A stretch of DNA of 64,000 nt from Thauera sp. (GCA_017302295.1 JAFLDS010000009.1:1-64000); one strand, 5' to 3'; positions 19,569 through 29,134 are shown, counted from the stretch's first letter. Program-made: numbers and translations. The notes: generated by a model from the sequence alone, not told the origin.

Positions 19569-19797
19569 GGACGCAGTTCACCTGTCCGTTGCCGCCTGTG
19601 GTTTGCCAGTACTACGATGGACTTCCGGATGAAATCCGACGCGCTGTGGCTTCGGGTGGATGTGCATGGCTCACTCTGGATCAACCGCAACGGCCTGCGT
19701 TGACCAGACCGAAGACTTGAGTCCACAATCGAGTCCATTCCGTGACGCTTGGATCGGAAAAGACGTTCGTAATAAACGAGTTAGCGAACGGGTGCTG

Positions 19798-19815
19798 TTC
19801 CCTTCACCCGCTCCA
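19798..19815 (+). other. Attachment site: 3' end of a tRNA-Gly gene
   Basis: TTCCCTTCACCCGCTCCA is what I expect for the last 18 bases of a bacterial tRNA-Gly gene: the 3' half of the T arm and the CCCGCTCCA acceptor end. The preceding bases (GGGTGCTG) resemble a damaged T-arm, and no complete cloverleaf precedes it. ICEclc-type elements recombine into the 3' end of tRNA-Gly genes with an 18-bp core, so this is the distal att site. The following terminator fits the original downstream end of the tRNA gene. Confidence 0.7.
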
Positions 19816-19832
19816 ATGAACTCAAGCGCCTG

Positions 19833-19858
19833 CGCCAATCCTCCGGGGTTGGCGTTTT
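19833..19858 (+). terminator. Intrinsic terminator downstream of the att site
   Basis: CGCCAA (19833-19838) pairs with TTGGCG (19849-19854) across a 10-base loop and is followed directly by TTTT. It lies 18 bp after the tRNA-Gly 3' end, where a tRNA gene terminator would be expected, so it probably belonged to the target tRNA gene. Confidence 0.65.
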
Positions 19859-19946
19859 GCTTTCTGCGGTCGTTGCTCACTCGTTTCAGCCCCGGCCAGT
19901 TGCGCCACCGGCTCGCCCTTTTTGAACGCCATCTCAGGATCCCCGC

Positions 19947-22142
19947 ATGGAAATCAAGGTCAATTTCCTCGACAAGCTTCGCCTTGAAGCCAAGTTCGAT
20001 GACTTCACGGTGATCGCCGATCAGCCGATCCGCTACAAGGGCGATGGCTCGGCGCCGGGGCCGTTCGATTACTTTCTGGCTTCATCGGCCCTGTGTGCGG
20101 CCTATTTCGTCAAGCTGTACTGCGATACGCGCAATCTCCCGACCGACAACATCCGCCTGTCGCAGAACAACATCGTCGATCCGGAGAACCGCTACAAGCA
20201 GATCTTCAAGATCCAGGTCGAACTGCCCGAGGACATTTCCGCTGCCGACCGCCAGGGCATCCTGCGCTCCATCGAGCGTTGCACGGTGAAGAAGGTGGTT
20301 CAGACCGGGCCGGAGTTCGTGATCGAGGAAGTGGAGAACCTGGATGCCGATGCCCAGGCCCTGCTGACGCTGAATCCGGACGCCGAGAAAAGCACCTACA
20401 TCCTCGGCAAGGATCTGCCGCTCGAGCAGACCATCGCCAACATGTCGCGCGTTCTGGCGGATCTGGGCATCAAGGTCGAAATCGCCTCGTGGCGCAATCT
20501 GGTTCCCAATGTGTGGTCGCTGCACATCCGCGATGCCCACTCGCCGATGTGCTTCACCAATGGCAAGGGCGCCAGCAAGGAGAGCGCGCTGGCCTCGGCG
20601 CTGGGCGAGTTCATCGAGCGGGCGAGCTGCAACCATTTCTACAACGACCAGTTCTGGGGCGAGGACATCGCCAACGCAGCCTTCGTGCATTACCCGGACG
20701 AGCGCTGGTTCAAGCCGGGCCGCAAGGATGCGCTGCCGGCCGGGCTGCTCGACGAGTACTGCCGGGGGATTTACGACCCCGATGGCGAGTTGCGGGGTTC
20801 GCACCTGTACGACACCAACTCGGGCAATGTGGCACGCGGCATCTGCGCGCTGCCTTATGTGCGCCACTCGGACGGCGCGGTGGTGTATTTCCCGTCCAAC
20901 CTGATCGACAACCTGTACCTCAGCAATGGCATGAGCGCCGGCAACACGCTGGCCGAGGCGCAGGTGCAATGCCTGTCGGAGATCTTCGAGCGGGCGGTGA
21001 AGCGCGAGATTCTCGAAGGCGAGATCGCCCTGCCCGATGTGCCGCCCGAGGTGCTGGCGAAATATCCCGAAATCGTGGCCGGGATTCAGGGCCTGGAAGC
21101 GCAGGGCTTTCCGGTGCTGGTGAAGGATGCGTCGCTGGGCGGGCGGTTTCCGGTGATGTGCGTCACCTTGATGAACCCGCGCACCGGCGGCGTGTTCGCC
21201 TCGTTCGGGGCGCACCCCAGCCTGGAGGTGGCGCTGGAGCGCAGCCTGACCGAGTTGCTGCAGGGCCGCAGTTTCGAAGGCCTGAACGATCTGCCCCGCC
21301 CCACGTTCGAAAGCAACGCGGTGACCGAGCCCAACAACTTCGTCGAGCACTTCATCGACTCCAGCGGCGTGGTGTCGTGGCGCTTCTTCAGCGCCAGGGC
21401 CGATCACGATTTCGTCGAGTGGGACTTTTCCGGCCACGGCGAGAACTCCAATGCCATCGAGGCCGCGACCCTGTTCGGCATTCTCGAAGACATGGGCAAG
21501 GAAGCGTACATGGCGGTGTACGACCAGCTCGGCGCGACGGCCTGCCGCATCCTGGTGCCGGGTTATTCCGAGGTCTATCCGGTGGAAGACCTGATCTGGG
21601 ACAACACCAACAAGGCGCTGGCCTTCCGCGCCGACATCCTGAACCTGCACCGCCTCGACGATGCCGCCCTCGAGGCCCTGCTCGAGCGCCTGGAAGACAG
21701 CGAGCTGGATGATTACACCGACATCATCACCCTGATCGGCGTCGAGTTCGACGAGAACACCGTGTGGGGCCAGCTGACGATTCTGGAACTGAAGCTGTTG
21801 ATCAATCTCGCCCTGCAGCAGTTCGAAGCGGCGAAGGAGCAGGTCGAGGCCCTCCTGCAGTACAACGAGAACACGGTCGAACGCGGCCTGTTCTACCAGG
21901 CGCTCGATGTGGTGCTGGAGGTGTTGCTGGACGACGAGCTGGAACTGGGCGACTACGAGGCCAACTTCCGCCGCATGTTCGGCAGCCCGCGCATGGATGC
22001 GGTGCTGGGTTCGGTGGACGGCAGCGTCCGCTTCTTCGGCCTGACGCCGACGAGCATGAAACTGGAAGGCCTGGACCGCCACCAGCGCCTGATCGACAGC
22101 TACAAGAAGCTGCACCGGGCACGGGCCAGAGTGGCGGCCTGA
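19947..22142 (+). CDS. ycaO: OsmC-YcaO two-domain protein
   Basis: A 731-aa protein. The N-terminal OsmC-like domain (about 1-140, FDYFLASSALCAAYFVKLYC) is fused to a YcaO domain (about 165-560) with GKGASKESALASALGEFIER and GNTLAEAQVQCLSEIFERAV, the ATP-binding signature of YcaO proteins. A C-terminal TPR-like helical region follows. YcaO enzymes activate backbone amides with ATP; the E. coli-type protein has been linked to RimO-dependent modification of ribosomal protein S12. No precursor peptide gene is adjacent, which fits the non-biosynthetic class. It is the first chromosomal gene after the ICE junction. Confidence 0.88.
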   Translation: MEIKVNFLDKLRLEAKFDDFTVIADQPIRYKGDGSAPGPFDYFLASSALCAAYFVKLYCDTRNLPTDNIRLSQNNIVDPENRYKQIFKIQVELPEDISAADRQGILRSIERCTVKKVVQTGPEFVIEEVENLDADAQALLTLNPDAEKSTYILGKDLPLEQTIANMSRVLADLGIKVEIASWRNLVPNVWSLHIRDAHSPMCFTNGKGASKESALASALGEFIERASCNHFYNDQFWGEDIANAAFVHYPDERWFKPGRKDALPAGLLDEYCRGIYDPDGELRGSHLYDTNSGNVARGICALPYVRHSDGAVVYFPSNLIDNLYLSNGMSAGNTLAEAQVQCLSEIFERAVKREILEGEIALPDVPPEVLAKYPEIVAGIQGLEAQGFPVLVKDASLGGRFPVMCVTLMNPRTGGVFASFGAHPSLEVALERSLTELLQGRSFEGLNDLPRPTFESNAVTEPNNFVEHFIDSSGVVSWRFFSARADHDFVEWDFSGHGENSNAIEAATLFGILEDMGKEAYMAVYDQLGATACRILVPGYSEVYPVEDLIWDNTNKALAFRADILNLHRLDDAALEALLERLEDSELDDYTDIITLIGVEFDENTVWGQLTILELKLLINLALQQFEAAKEQVEALLQYNENTVERGLFYQALDVVLEVLLDDELELGDYEANFRRMFGSPRMDAVLGSVDGSVRFFGLTPTSMKLEGLDRHQRLIDSYKKLHRARARVAA

Positions 22143-22208
22143 TCCCGTCACGCTCGTACGCGCCAGGAAAGCCGCGTGCTTGCGGCTGCGGCTGCCGCTG
22201 CCGCTGCC

Positions 22209-23039
22209 TCAGCCTTGCAGAAATCCCTCCTCGATCAGGGCGGCCGTGATCCCATGCAGCGCATCGCGGCCGGTCATCGCCAGGGACACGTTGTCGGACG
22301 TGGTCGCAGCCTCCCGCAGGTTGATGCGGATCAGCGGAGCGCCCTGGCTTTCGCCGAAGAAACGCACCGAGGGGACCGCCGTGCCGGCGCCGATCTCGAT
22401 CACGAGCAGCCGATCGACGCCGCGCCGCCACTGCGCGAAGCGCCACTGCTGAGCGGCGCTTCGCCGCGACAACCAGTCGTCGTCGCCGAACATGAGGATG
22501 TTCGGGCGCGCCAGACCGCCGCAGTGCGGACAGGCCGGCAGCTCGTTCAGCAGCCGGCAGGCGACTTCGTCCACCTGCGGCACGAAACCGCCGGCCAGCC
22601 AGATTGCGTCGGTGCACACGTCCAGGCATTGCAGGTGGCGGATGGAACCGTGGCATTCGACGATGCGTGCTGGATCGAAGCCCGCCTTCTGGAACTGGCC
22701 GTCGACGTTGGAGGTGAACACGAACGCGCCCGCGGGCAGCCGCTGTGCGATGCGCTGCAGCAGCCCGAACGCCGGCCCCGGCACGGTGTCGCGGTAAAGG
22801 CCGAGGCGGTGGCCGTAAAAGCCCCAGGCCAACCGCGGATCGTCGCGGAAGGCTTGCGGGTTCGCGATGTCGTGAAAGTCCATGCGCGCCGCGCCCAGGG
22901 CCGGGTAGGCGCGCCACAGGCCCTGGCTGCCGCGGAAGTCGGGCAGGCCGGAATCGACACCCAACCCGGCCCCCGCCGTCACCAGCAGGCCGTCGGCCTG
23001 CATCAGGAGCCGCGCGCAGCGGGCGAAGCGATCGTCCAT
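22209..23039 (-). CDS. Sir2-family NAD-dependent deacetylase
   Basis: A 276-aa sirtuin. The NAD-binding motif GAGLGVDSGLPDFRG (residues 23-37), TSNVDGQF, the catalytic histidine in ECHGS (His130) and a four-cysteine zinc site (CLDVC 138/142, CPHC 170/173) are all present. Sirtuins remove acyl groups from lysines using NAD+. The substrate cannot be predicted. It is convergent with the OsmC-YcaO gene, and a TerB-like gene lies 37 bp upstream on the same strand. Confidence 0.92.
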   Translation of the reverse strand: MDDRFARCARLLMQADGLLVTAGAGLGVDSGLPDFRGSQGLWRAYPALGAARMDFHDIANPQAFRDDPRLAWGFYGHRLGLYRDTVPGPAFGLLQRIAQRLPAGAFVFTSNVDGQFQKAGFDPARIVECHGSIRHLQCLDVCTDAIWLAGGFVPQVDEVACRLLNELPACPHCGGLARPNILMFGDDDWLSRRSAAQQWRFAQWRRGVDRLLVIEIGAGTAVPSVRFFGESQGAPLIRINLREAATTSDNVSLAMTGRDALHGITAALIEEGFLQG

Positions 23040-23076
23040 GCGAGTTCCTGTCGGCGCCGCCGGCAGCGTCGGCGAC

Positions 23077-23481
23077 TCAATCGGCGGCGACGCTTTCCAG
23101 CGTCATGCCCCAGCGCGTCAGCGCGTGGCGCAGCAGGGTCTGCTCGGCGAGCGAGATATGGCCATCGGCCTTGGCCAGCACCAGCATCGCGCGGCAGGTC
23201 AGCTTCTGCAGCAGCGGATCGACGATGCGGTCGAGCAGGCGTTCGGTCTGCTCCAGGTCGAGCACCCTGACCGCGCCCTGCGTCGCCTGGCTGGCGAGCA
23301 GTCCCTGACAATGATCGGCCACCGCCTGGACCAGCGTGTCGCGCGGCACCCCCAGCAGATCGGAAATGTGATGGCGGTCGATCGCGTCGATCTCGCGATT
23401 GGCGAGCTCGCCGTCGGCGACCAGCGTGAGCACCACGAGTTGCGCGGCAGTCAGGCGGGGGTCGTCAGTCTTGATGTTCAT
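23077..23481 (-). CDS. TerB-like protein
   Basis: A 134-aa all-helical protein starting at MNIKTDDPRLTAAQLVVLTL. The repeated pattern VLTLVADGELANREIDAIDR and LVLAKADGHISLAEQTLLRH is that of TerB/DjlA-type domains, which carry acidic putative metal-binding sites. The function is unknown; the TerB family is named for tellurite resistance, but isolated copies are not known to confer it. A long frame extends upstream, antisense to alr, and is not used. It may be cotranscribed with the downstream sirtuin gene. Confidence 0.65.
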   Translation of the reverse strand: MNIKTDDPRLTAAQLVVLTLVADGELANREIDAIDRHHISDLLGVPRDTLVQAVADHCQGLLASQATQGAVRVLDLEQTERLLDRIVDPLLQKLTCRAMLVLAKADGHISLAEQTLLRHALTRWGMTLESVAAD

Positions 23482-23634
23482 GTCCGTTCTCGGCTGTGAT
23501 GGAAGATGCATGACTATGGCAAAGGCCGCGCGGCGCTTGTCGAACGCATTCGAAACACGATGCAACGGGCCGATTGCAGCGCCGCCGCGTTGGCTGCAAC
23601 ATGATGCCCTGCCTTGGCCTTCCACGTCCGCTCC

Positions 23635-24696
23635 ATGCGCCCCGCCCGTGCCCTGATCGACTTCGCCGCCCTGAGACACAATTATCGCCTGGCCCGCAGC
23701 CGCCATGGAGGGCGCGCGCTCGCGGTAGTGAAGGCCAATGCCTATGGCCATGGGGCGAGGCAGTGCGCGCGCGCGCTGGCCGACATCGCCGACGGTTTTG
23801 CCGTCGCCTGCCTGGAAGAGGCGCTCGAGCTGCGCGCGGCCGGGATCAGGCAGCCCATCCTGCTGCTCGAGGGCCTGTTTGCCCCCGACGAGATCGCCGA
23901 AGCGCTGCGGCACGACTTGTGGATCGTCGTGCACCACGAAGCGCAGATCCGCATGATCGAAACCACGGAGCTGACGCAGCCGCTGACCGTATGGCTGAAG
24001 GTGAACAGCGGCATGAACCGGGCAGGCTTCCTGCCGCAGGCGGTCGATGCCGCCTGGCAGCGGCTCAAGGCCAGCGGCAAGGTCGGCGACATCACGCTGA
24101 TGACGCATTTCGCACGCGCGGACGAACCCCATGTCATCACCACCTCGGCGCAGATCGAACGTTTCGACGCCGCGACCGCGCACCTGCCCGGGGCGCGCAG
24201 CCTCGCCAACTCCGGCGGGGTGCTGGGCTGGCAGGCAGCGCATCGCGACTGGGCACGCCCGGGCATCCTGCTCTACGGCGCGGACCCGATGCCGGGCAAT
24301 GGCAACGGCCTGAAGCCGGTGATGACGCTGGAGAGCCGGGTGATCGCGGTGCGCGAGATCGAGACCGGCGAGCCGCTGGGCTATGGGGCGCGCTTCGTCG
24401 CCGAGCGGCCGACCCGCGTCGGCCTGGTGGCGATGGGCTATGCCGACGGCTACCCGCGGGTCGTGCCGGACGGCACCCCGGTGGCGGTCGACGACATCTG
24501 CACCCGCCTGATCGGCCGCGTGTCGATGGACATGCTCACCGTCGACCTCACCGATCTGCCCGATGCCGGCCTCGACAGCCGGGTGGAGCTATGGGGCAGC
24601 AGCATCCCGGTCAATCGCATCGCCGAGGCCGCCGGCACCATCGCTTACGAACTGCTGTGCAACGTCAAGCGTGTGCGCTTCGAGTACCGCGACTGA
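23635..24696 (+). CDS. alr: Alanine racemase
   Basis: A 353-aa PLP-dependent racemase that interconverts L- and D-alanine for peptidoglycan. The PLP lysine is in VVKANAYGHG (Lys33) and the second catalytic base tyrosine in GYGARF (Tyr250). The C-terminal beta domain contains GYADGYPR and IGRVSMDMLTVDL. The start at MRPARALIDFAALRHNY fits the family; a seven-codon extension is possible. It stands alone, convergent with the ccm cluster. Whether it is the biosynthetic Alr or the catabolic DadX cannot be decided, since no dadA lies nearby. Confidence 0.93.
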   Translation: MRPARALIDFAALRHNYRLARSRHGGRALAVVKANAYGHGARQCARALADIADGFAVACLEEALELRAAGIRQPILLLEGLFAPDEIAEALRHDLWIVVHHEAQIRMIETTELTQPLTVWLKVNSGMNRAGFLPQAVDAAWQRLKASGKVGDITLMTHFARADEPHVITTSAQIERFDAATAHLPGARSLANSGGVLGWQAAHRDWARPGILLYGADPMPGNGNGLKPVMTLESRVIAVREIETGEPLGYGARFVAERPTRVGLVAMGYADGYPRVVPDGTPVAVDDICTRLIGRVSMDMLTVDLTDLPDAGLDSRVELWGSSIPVNRIAEAAGTIAYELLCNVKRVRFEYRD

Positions 24697-24752
24697 AGAC
24701 CGCGGCGGCCTGCGACGGCTGAAACCGGCCCCGTCTGGGGGGACGGCCGTGC

Positions 24753-25976
24753 TCAGCGCTGCGTGTCGATCACCAGCTTGAGGCCGGCGGCATCCGCCGC
24801 AACGGCGGCCAGGCGACCCTCGAGATCGCCGGGCGCGGCAGCGACGTTGCCGCTCTTGGACACCCGCGCCGCCACCGCGACGCGCACAGGCACCGGCGCA
24901 TCGCCACTCATCAGCGGCACGCCGTCGAAGCTGAAGTCGCGCGGCAGTTCGCTGCCCTTGAATTTCAGGGCTGCCAGCGGCGGGCCGCCGCCCTCGCCAC
25001 GCACGAAGACGAACACCGTATCTTCCGGCGCCAGCTTGTCACGCAGCGCCGCATCGACTTCGAGCCGCCCCGAGAGCGTCAGCGCGGCGGCTCCGGCGGC
25101 AGGAGCGGGCGGCAGCTCGGCTTGTGCCAGCGGCGGCAACCCGGCCTTGGTACGCGCATCGTTGACCCCCGCACGCACGTTGCGCGCCATCTCGTCGCCG
25201 GGCGGGATGCGGGCGAGGATCTTCTCCCAGTGCCCGGCGGCTGTGGCGAAATCCTTGCGCTGATACGCCGCGGTACCGGCCAGCGCGAGCGCCTTCGGGT
25301 GCTCGGGCGCCAGCTCCAGGGCCTTCAAGGCGAGCGCCTCTGCCGGGCCGACCACCGACTGCGTCTGCGCCGCGACCACGTCGGCCCAGTCCGCATACAC
25401 GTCGGGCTCGCCCGGCGCCAGCTTCGCCAGACGCTCGTACGTCGCCGCCGCCTTCGGGAAATCCTCGAGCACGGTGTACGAACGCGCGAGCATCATCCAG
25501 CCCTCGACGTTGTCGGGCTCCTGCTCCAGCCGCGCCTCCAGCTTGCCCACCATGTCGGCGATCTGCGCCGGGGTGAAGCCTTGCCGGCTGGCGATCTTTT
25601 CCGGATCCAGGCCGTCCGGATTGCCGAGCGCGAAGTAGCCCACCGCCGCGAGCAGCGGCACGCAAACGGCCATCCCGAGCGCCCAGCGCTTCGCCGGTTT
25701 CAGCTCGGCACCGGCGATGGAAGCGGCCGACGCCTCGCCTTCCTCGAGCGCGCGTCGCTCCAGCTCGTCGCGGCTGCGCGCGTGGGTGGCGGCATCGATG
25801 CGGCCGGCGGCAAGCTCGGCATCGAGGTCGGCAAGGTGCTCGCGCAGCACCTTGAGGGCGATGGCGGCCTGTTCGGGCTCGACGTCGCGGCGGCTGCGGC
25901 TGCGCAGCAGCGGTGGCAACAGCAACAGCAGGGCACCGGCCACGAGCAGGCCGGCGAAAAATACGAATGTGATCAC
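24753..25976 (-). CDS. ccmI: Cytochrome c maturation protein CcmI
   Basis: A 407-aa protein that presents apocytochrome c to the heme ligation complex. It has an N-terminal membrane segment (ITFVFFAGLLVAGALLLLLP), a cytoplasmic helix, a second membrane segment (about 94-112), a TPR domain (about 130-285, with NVEGWMMLARSYTVLEDFPK) and a C-terminal beta domain. The start is a GTG at 25976 preceded by GGAG and overlapping the ccmH stop as GTGA. It is the last gene of the ccm operon, convergent with alr. Confidence 0.92.
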   Translation of the reverse strand: MITFVFFAGLLVAGALLLLLPPLLRSRSRRDVEPEQAAIALKVLREHLADLDAELAAGRIDAATHARSRDELERRALEEGEASAASIAGAELKPAKRWALGMAVCVPLLAAVGYFALGNPDGLDPEKIASRQGFTPAQIADMVGKLEARLEQEPDNVEGWMMLARSYTVLEDFPKAAATYERLAKLAPGEPDVYADWADVVAAQTQSVVGPAEALALKALELAPEHPKALALAGTAAYQRKDFATAAGHWEKILARIPPGDEMARNVRAGVNDARTKAGLPPLAQAELPPAPAAGAAALTLSGRLEVDAALRDKLAPEDTVFVFVRGEGGGPPLAALKFKGSELPRDFSFDGVPLMSGDAPVPVRVAVAARVSKSGNVAAAPGDLEGRLAAVAADAAGLKLVIDTQR

Positions 25977-26539
25977 GAACGGGACTCCCGGGATTCGGAT
26001 GGCGACGGTGCGACATCGGCCTGTGCCGTACCGGCCAGCAGGGCGCGCGCCCGCGCATGCTCGGCCTCGCTGAGCGCGCCGACGGCCGCGGACTCCACCG
26101 CGCGGCGACGCACGCGCCAGGCCAGCCAGCCCAAGCCCCCCAGCAGCAGCACCGCAGGCCCGCCCCACAGCAGCAGGGTGATGCCCTTCACCGGCGGCTC
26201 GTACAGCACGAAGTCGCCGTAGCGGGCGACGAGATAATCGACCACGTCGTCCTTGCTGCGACCGGCGGCGAGTTGCTCGCGCACCTGGTTGCGCAGGTCG
26301 AGCGCGAGCGGCGCGTTGGATTCGGCGATCGACTGGTTCTGGCAGACGAGGCAGCGCAGCTTGTGCGACAGCTCCTGCACGTCGGCCTCGAGCTTGGGGT
26401 CTGCCGCCACGGTGGGGGCGCTGCCGGCTGCCGCGCTTGCCGGCGCATCCGCAGCGCTCAGCGGCGAGGCCCACAACGCCGCGCTGCATGCCGCGGCGAA
26501 CGCAAGGGCACGCAGACGTACGACTCGGTCAGCCCGCAC
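25973..26539 (-). CDS. ccmH: Cytochrome c maturation protein CcmH
   Basis: A 188-aa thiol-disulfide component of heme ligation that keeps the apocytochrome CXXCH cysteines reduced. It has a signal peptide, the redox motif LRCLVCQNQS (Cys63, Cys66), and a membrane helix (about 120-142, GITLLLWGGPAVLLLGGLGW). This is the short, CcmL-type form, with CcmI as a separate gene. The start is GTG at 26539, overlapping ccmG by 11 bp; no better start is present before the signal peptide. Confidence 0.93.
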   Translation of the reverse strand: MRADRVVRLRALAFAAACSAALWASPLSAADAPASAAAGSAPTVAADPKLEADVQELSHKLRCLVCQNQSIAESNAPLALDLRNQVREQLAAGRSKDDVVDYLVARYGDFVLYEPPVKGITLLLWGGPAVLLLGGLGWLAWRVRRRAVESAAVGALSEAEHARARALLAGTAQADVAPSPSESRESRS

Positions 26540-27122
26540 GGCGTACCTCCTCGACCTTGGGCAGGATCACCTTCTGCAGGTTTTCCGGCGTGATCGGGCC
26601 GATGTGCTTGTAGCGGATCTTGCCGTTGCCGTCGATCAGGAAAGTCTCCGGCACGCCATACACGCCGAAGTCGATGCCGACGCGGCCGTCGATGTCGAGC
26701 ACCGACAGCGCATACGGATCGCCATGCTCGCCCAGCCAGCGGCGCGCGCGCTGTACCGCCAGCCCGGTCTCGGCCTCCAGGGCCATGCCGCGCGCGTCGA
26801 GCTCGCCGTCGCCGCGGACTTCCTTGTAGTTGAGGCCGACGATGGGCACCACGTTCTGCTTCGCCAGCGCCACCAGCACCGGGTGTTCCTGGCGGCAGGC
26901 CACGCACCACGACGCCCACACGTTCAGCAGCCACACCTTGCCGCGCATGTCGGCGAGAGAAAACTGCTGCCCGGGGTCATCGACCCGCGCCAGCGTGAAG
27001 GCCGGCGCGGGCTTGTCGATCAGCGGCGAAGGCACTTCGCGCGGATTCAGCGTGAGGCCGAAAGCGAGAAAGCCCGCCAGGCCAAGGAACAGGAACAGCG
27101 GGACGAGAAACTTTGCTTTCAT
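26529..27122 (-). CDS. ccmG: Thiol:disulfide interchange protein CcmG/DsbE
   Basis: A 197-aa membrane-anchored thioredoxin-like protein facing the periplasm. It passes electrons from DsbD/CcdA to CcmH and apocytochrome c. An N-terminal anchor (KFLVPLFLFLGLAGFLAFGL) precedes the thioredoxin fold with the active site WCVAC (Cys73, Cys76) and the cis-proline region GVPETFLID. It starts 38 bp after ccmF ends, the largest gap in the cluster apart from ccmC-ccmB. Confidence 0.94.
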   Translation of the reverse strand: MKAKFLVPLFLFLGLAGFLAFGLTLNPREVPSPLIDKPAPAFTLARVDDPGQQFSLADMRGKVWLLNVWASWCVACRQEHPVLVALAKQNVVPIVGLNYKEVRGDGELDARGMALEAETGLAVQRARRWLGEHGDPYALSVLDIDGRVGIDFGVYGVPETFLIDGNGKIRYKHIGPITPENLQKVILPKVEEVRRAG

Positions 27123-27160
27123 TCGACAGGAAACCTCTGGAAACCGGGCATGGGCCGCAC

Positions 27161-29134
27161 TCAGGCGGCCTGCTGTGTAGCGCCGGCCGGCGCGCTGCGC
27201 TCGGCCAGCCGGCGGTAGCGACGGTCGGACGCGGCGAAGATGCCGCCCAGCACCATCAGCACGCAGCCCAGCCAGATCCAGCTGATGAAGGGCTTGAAGT
27301 ACAGGCTGACGATCCAGCTGCCATCGGGGAGTCGTTCGCCGAGCGACACATAGACGTCGCGGAACGGTCCGATGTCGAGGTCGGCCTCGGTCATCGGCAT
27401 GCCCTGCGCGCGGTACAGGCGCTTCTCCGGGTGCAGCGTGGCGATCGCCATGCCGCCACGACTCACGTCCAGCGTGGCGCGCGACGCATCGTAGTTGGGA
27501 CCGGGCACGTCCTGGACGCCGCGGAACAGGAAGCGGTAGCCGGCGAGCTCGGCGTGCTGGCCTTCCTTCATCTTCACGTCCAGGCTCTGGTTCAGGCTGC
27601 CGACCAGCGCCACGCCGATGATGAAGATGCCGATGCCGAAGTGGGCCAGCCACATGCCCCACCACGCCGACGGGATGCCACGCAGGCGCGCCGACGACGA
27701 CGCCCCGGCACGCTCGCGCAGGCGCGCGGCGAGTTGCTGGAAGCTGGAGAGCACCACCCAGGCGGCCAGCGCGAGGCCGAGCACCGTACGCGGCGTGACA
27801 TGGTCGATGGCGAAGGCCGCCGCGACACCGATGACGACGCTCGCCACCAGGGCCGGCGCAACCCGGCGCACGACCGGGCCAAGGGAGTCGCCCTTCCAGC
27901 GCAGGAAGGGGCCGAACATCATCAGCACCACCACCGGCGTCATCAGCGGCACGAACACCGCCTCGAAGTACGGCGGGCCGACCGAGATCTTGCCCATGCC
28001 GAGCGCATCGAGGAAGAGCGGATACAGCGTGCCGAGCAGCACCGACGCGGAAGCCACCGACAGCAGCACGTTGTTGCCCAGCAGCGCCGTCTCGCGCGAC
28101 ACGAAGGCGAAGCTGCCGCCGCCCGACAGCCTGGGCGCACGCCAGGCGTACAGCAGCAGCGACACGCCGATCACGATGACGAGCAGGAACAGGATGAACA
28201 GGCCGCGCTTCGGGTCGGTGGCGAAGGCATGCACGCTGGTGATGACGCCCGAACGCACGAGGAAGGTGCCGAGTAGCGACAGCGAGAATGCGCCGATCGC
28301 CAGCAGCACCGTCCAGCTGCGGAAGGCGCCGCGCTTCTCGGTGACGGCGAGCGAGTGGATCAGCGCGGTGCCGAGCAGCCAGGGCATGAAGGAGGCGTTC
28401 TCGACCGGATCCCAGAACCACCAGCCGCCCCAGCCCAGCTCGTAGTAGGCCCAGCCCGAGCCGACCGCGATGCCCGCGGTGAGGAACACCCAGGCCACCG
28501 TCGTCCACGGGCGCGACCAGCGCGCCCAGGCCGCGTCCATGCGCCCGGACAGCAGCGCGGCGATGGCGAAGGCGAAGGCCACCGAGAAGCCCACGTAGCC
28601 CATGTAGAGCAGCGGCGGGTGGATGATCATCCCCGGGTCCTGCAGCAGCGGATTCAGGTCGCGGCCTTCGGGCGCGCCCGGCAGCAGGCGTTCGAAGGGG
28701 TTGGAAGTGACGAGCAGGAAAGCGAGGAAGCCGACGCTCACCCAGCCCAGCACGCCGAGCACGCGGGCGAGGAAGACATCGGGCAGATGGCGCGAGAACA
28801 CCGTGACCGCCACCGTCCACAAGGCCAGCACCAGCGCCCACAGCAGCAGCGAGCCCTCGTGGCTGCCCCACACGCCGGTGATGCGGTAGTACATCGGTGT
28901 GGCGGTGTTGGAATGCAGCGCCACGTACTCGACCGAGAAGTCGCTGGTGATGAAGGCCCAGGTCAGGCAGGCGAAGGAAAACGCGACGAAGAGGAACTGC
29001 CCCTGCGCCGCCGGGCGACCCACCGCCATCAGCGCCAGGCGGTTGCGGCTGGCGCCGATCATCGGCACCACCGCCTGAACGAGGGCGAGGACGAAGGCAA
29101 GAACGAGGGCGAAATGACCGAGTTCGGGGATCAT
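27161..29134 (-). CDS. ccmF: Heme lyase subunit CcmF
   Basis: A 657-aa polytopic inner membrane protein that joins heme from holo-CcmE to apocytochrome c, working with CcmH and CcmI. The tryptophan-rich heme-handling motif [20 protein letters not shown] is at about residues 230-249. About 14-15 membrane segments and a large periplasmic domain near the C-terminus are visible. It overlaps ccmE by 4 bp (ATGA). Confidence 0.96.
   Translation of the reverse strand: MIPELGHFALVLAFVLALVQAVVPMIGASRNRLALMAVGRPAAQGQFLFVAFSFACLTWAFITSDFSVEYVALHSNTATPMYYRITGVWGSHEGSLLLWALVLALWTVAVTVFSRHLPDVFLARVLGVLGWVSVGFLAFLLVTSNPFERLLPGAPEGRDLNPLLQDPGMIIHPPLLYMGYVGFSVAFAFAIAALLSGRMDAAWARWSRPWTTVAWVFLTAGIAVGSGWAYYELGWGGWWFWDPVENASFMPWLLGTALIHSLAVTEKRGAFRSWTVLLAIGAFSLSLLGTFLVRSGVITSVHAFATDPKRGLFILFLLVIVIGVSLLLYAWRAPRLSGGGSFAFVSRETALLGNNVLLSVASASVLLGTLYPLFLDALGMGKISVGPPYFEAVFVPLMTPVVVLMMFGPFLRWKGDSLGPVVRRVAPALVASVVIGVAAAFAIDHVTPRTVLGLALAAWVVLSSFQQLAARLRERAGASSSARLRGIPSAWWGMWLAHFGIGIFIIGVALVGSLNQSLDVKMKEGQHAELAGYRFLFRGVQDVPGPNYDASRATLDVSRGGMAIATLHPEKRLYRAQGMPMTEADLDIGPFRDVYVSLGERLPDGSWIVSLYFKPFISWIWLGCVLMVLGGIFAASDRRYRRLAERSAPAGATQQAA

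Larger units (their letters stand above)
4081..19815. mobile_element. Remnant of an ICEclc/PAGI-2-like integrative conjugative element
   Basis: The genes topB, ssb, DUF3158, TIGR03761, STY4528, DUF2857, parB, parA and alpA, all on the minus strand, reproduce the conserved replication/partition end of tRNA-targeting ICEs of the ICEclc, PAGI-2, PFGI-1 and SPI-7 type. The right edge is an 18-bp tRNA-Gly 3'-end sequence. No integrase, relaxase or type IV secretion gene is present, and the left edge abuts the chromosomal regulator gene with two broken ICE genes. This is therefore a truncated element. The left boundary is only approximate (4077-4100). Confidence 0.82.
19569..19946. other. 378-bp interval containing the ICE/chromosome junction
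   Basis: No gene was found. From left to right it holds about 230 bp of unassigned DNA, the 18-bp tRNA-Gly 3' end at 19798-19815, an intrinsic terminator at 19833-19858, and about 90 bp of leader before the OsmC-YcaO gene. Confidence 0.6.

Noticed and set aside
19780-19815. A complete tRNA-Gly gene at the element end
   Set aside because: Only the last 18 bases match; no D arm, anticodon arm or 5' acceptor strand precedes them.
20082-22151. A 689-codon minus-strand open frame over the OsmC-YcaO gene
   Set aside because: Antisense shadow; the plus-strand frame carries all the OsmC and YcaO motifs.
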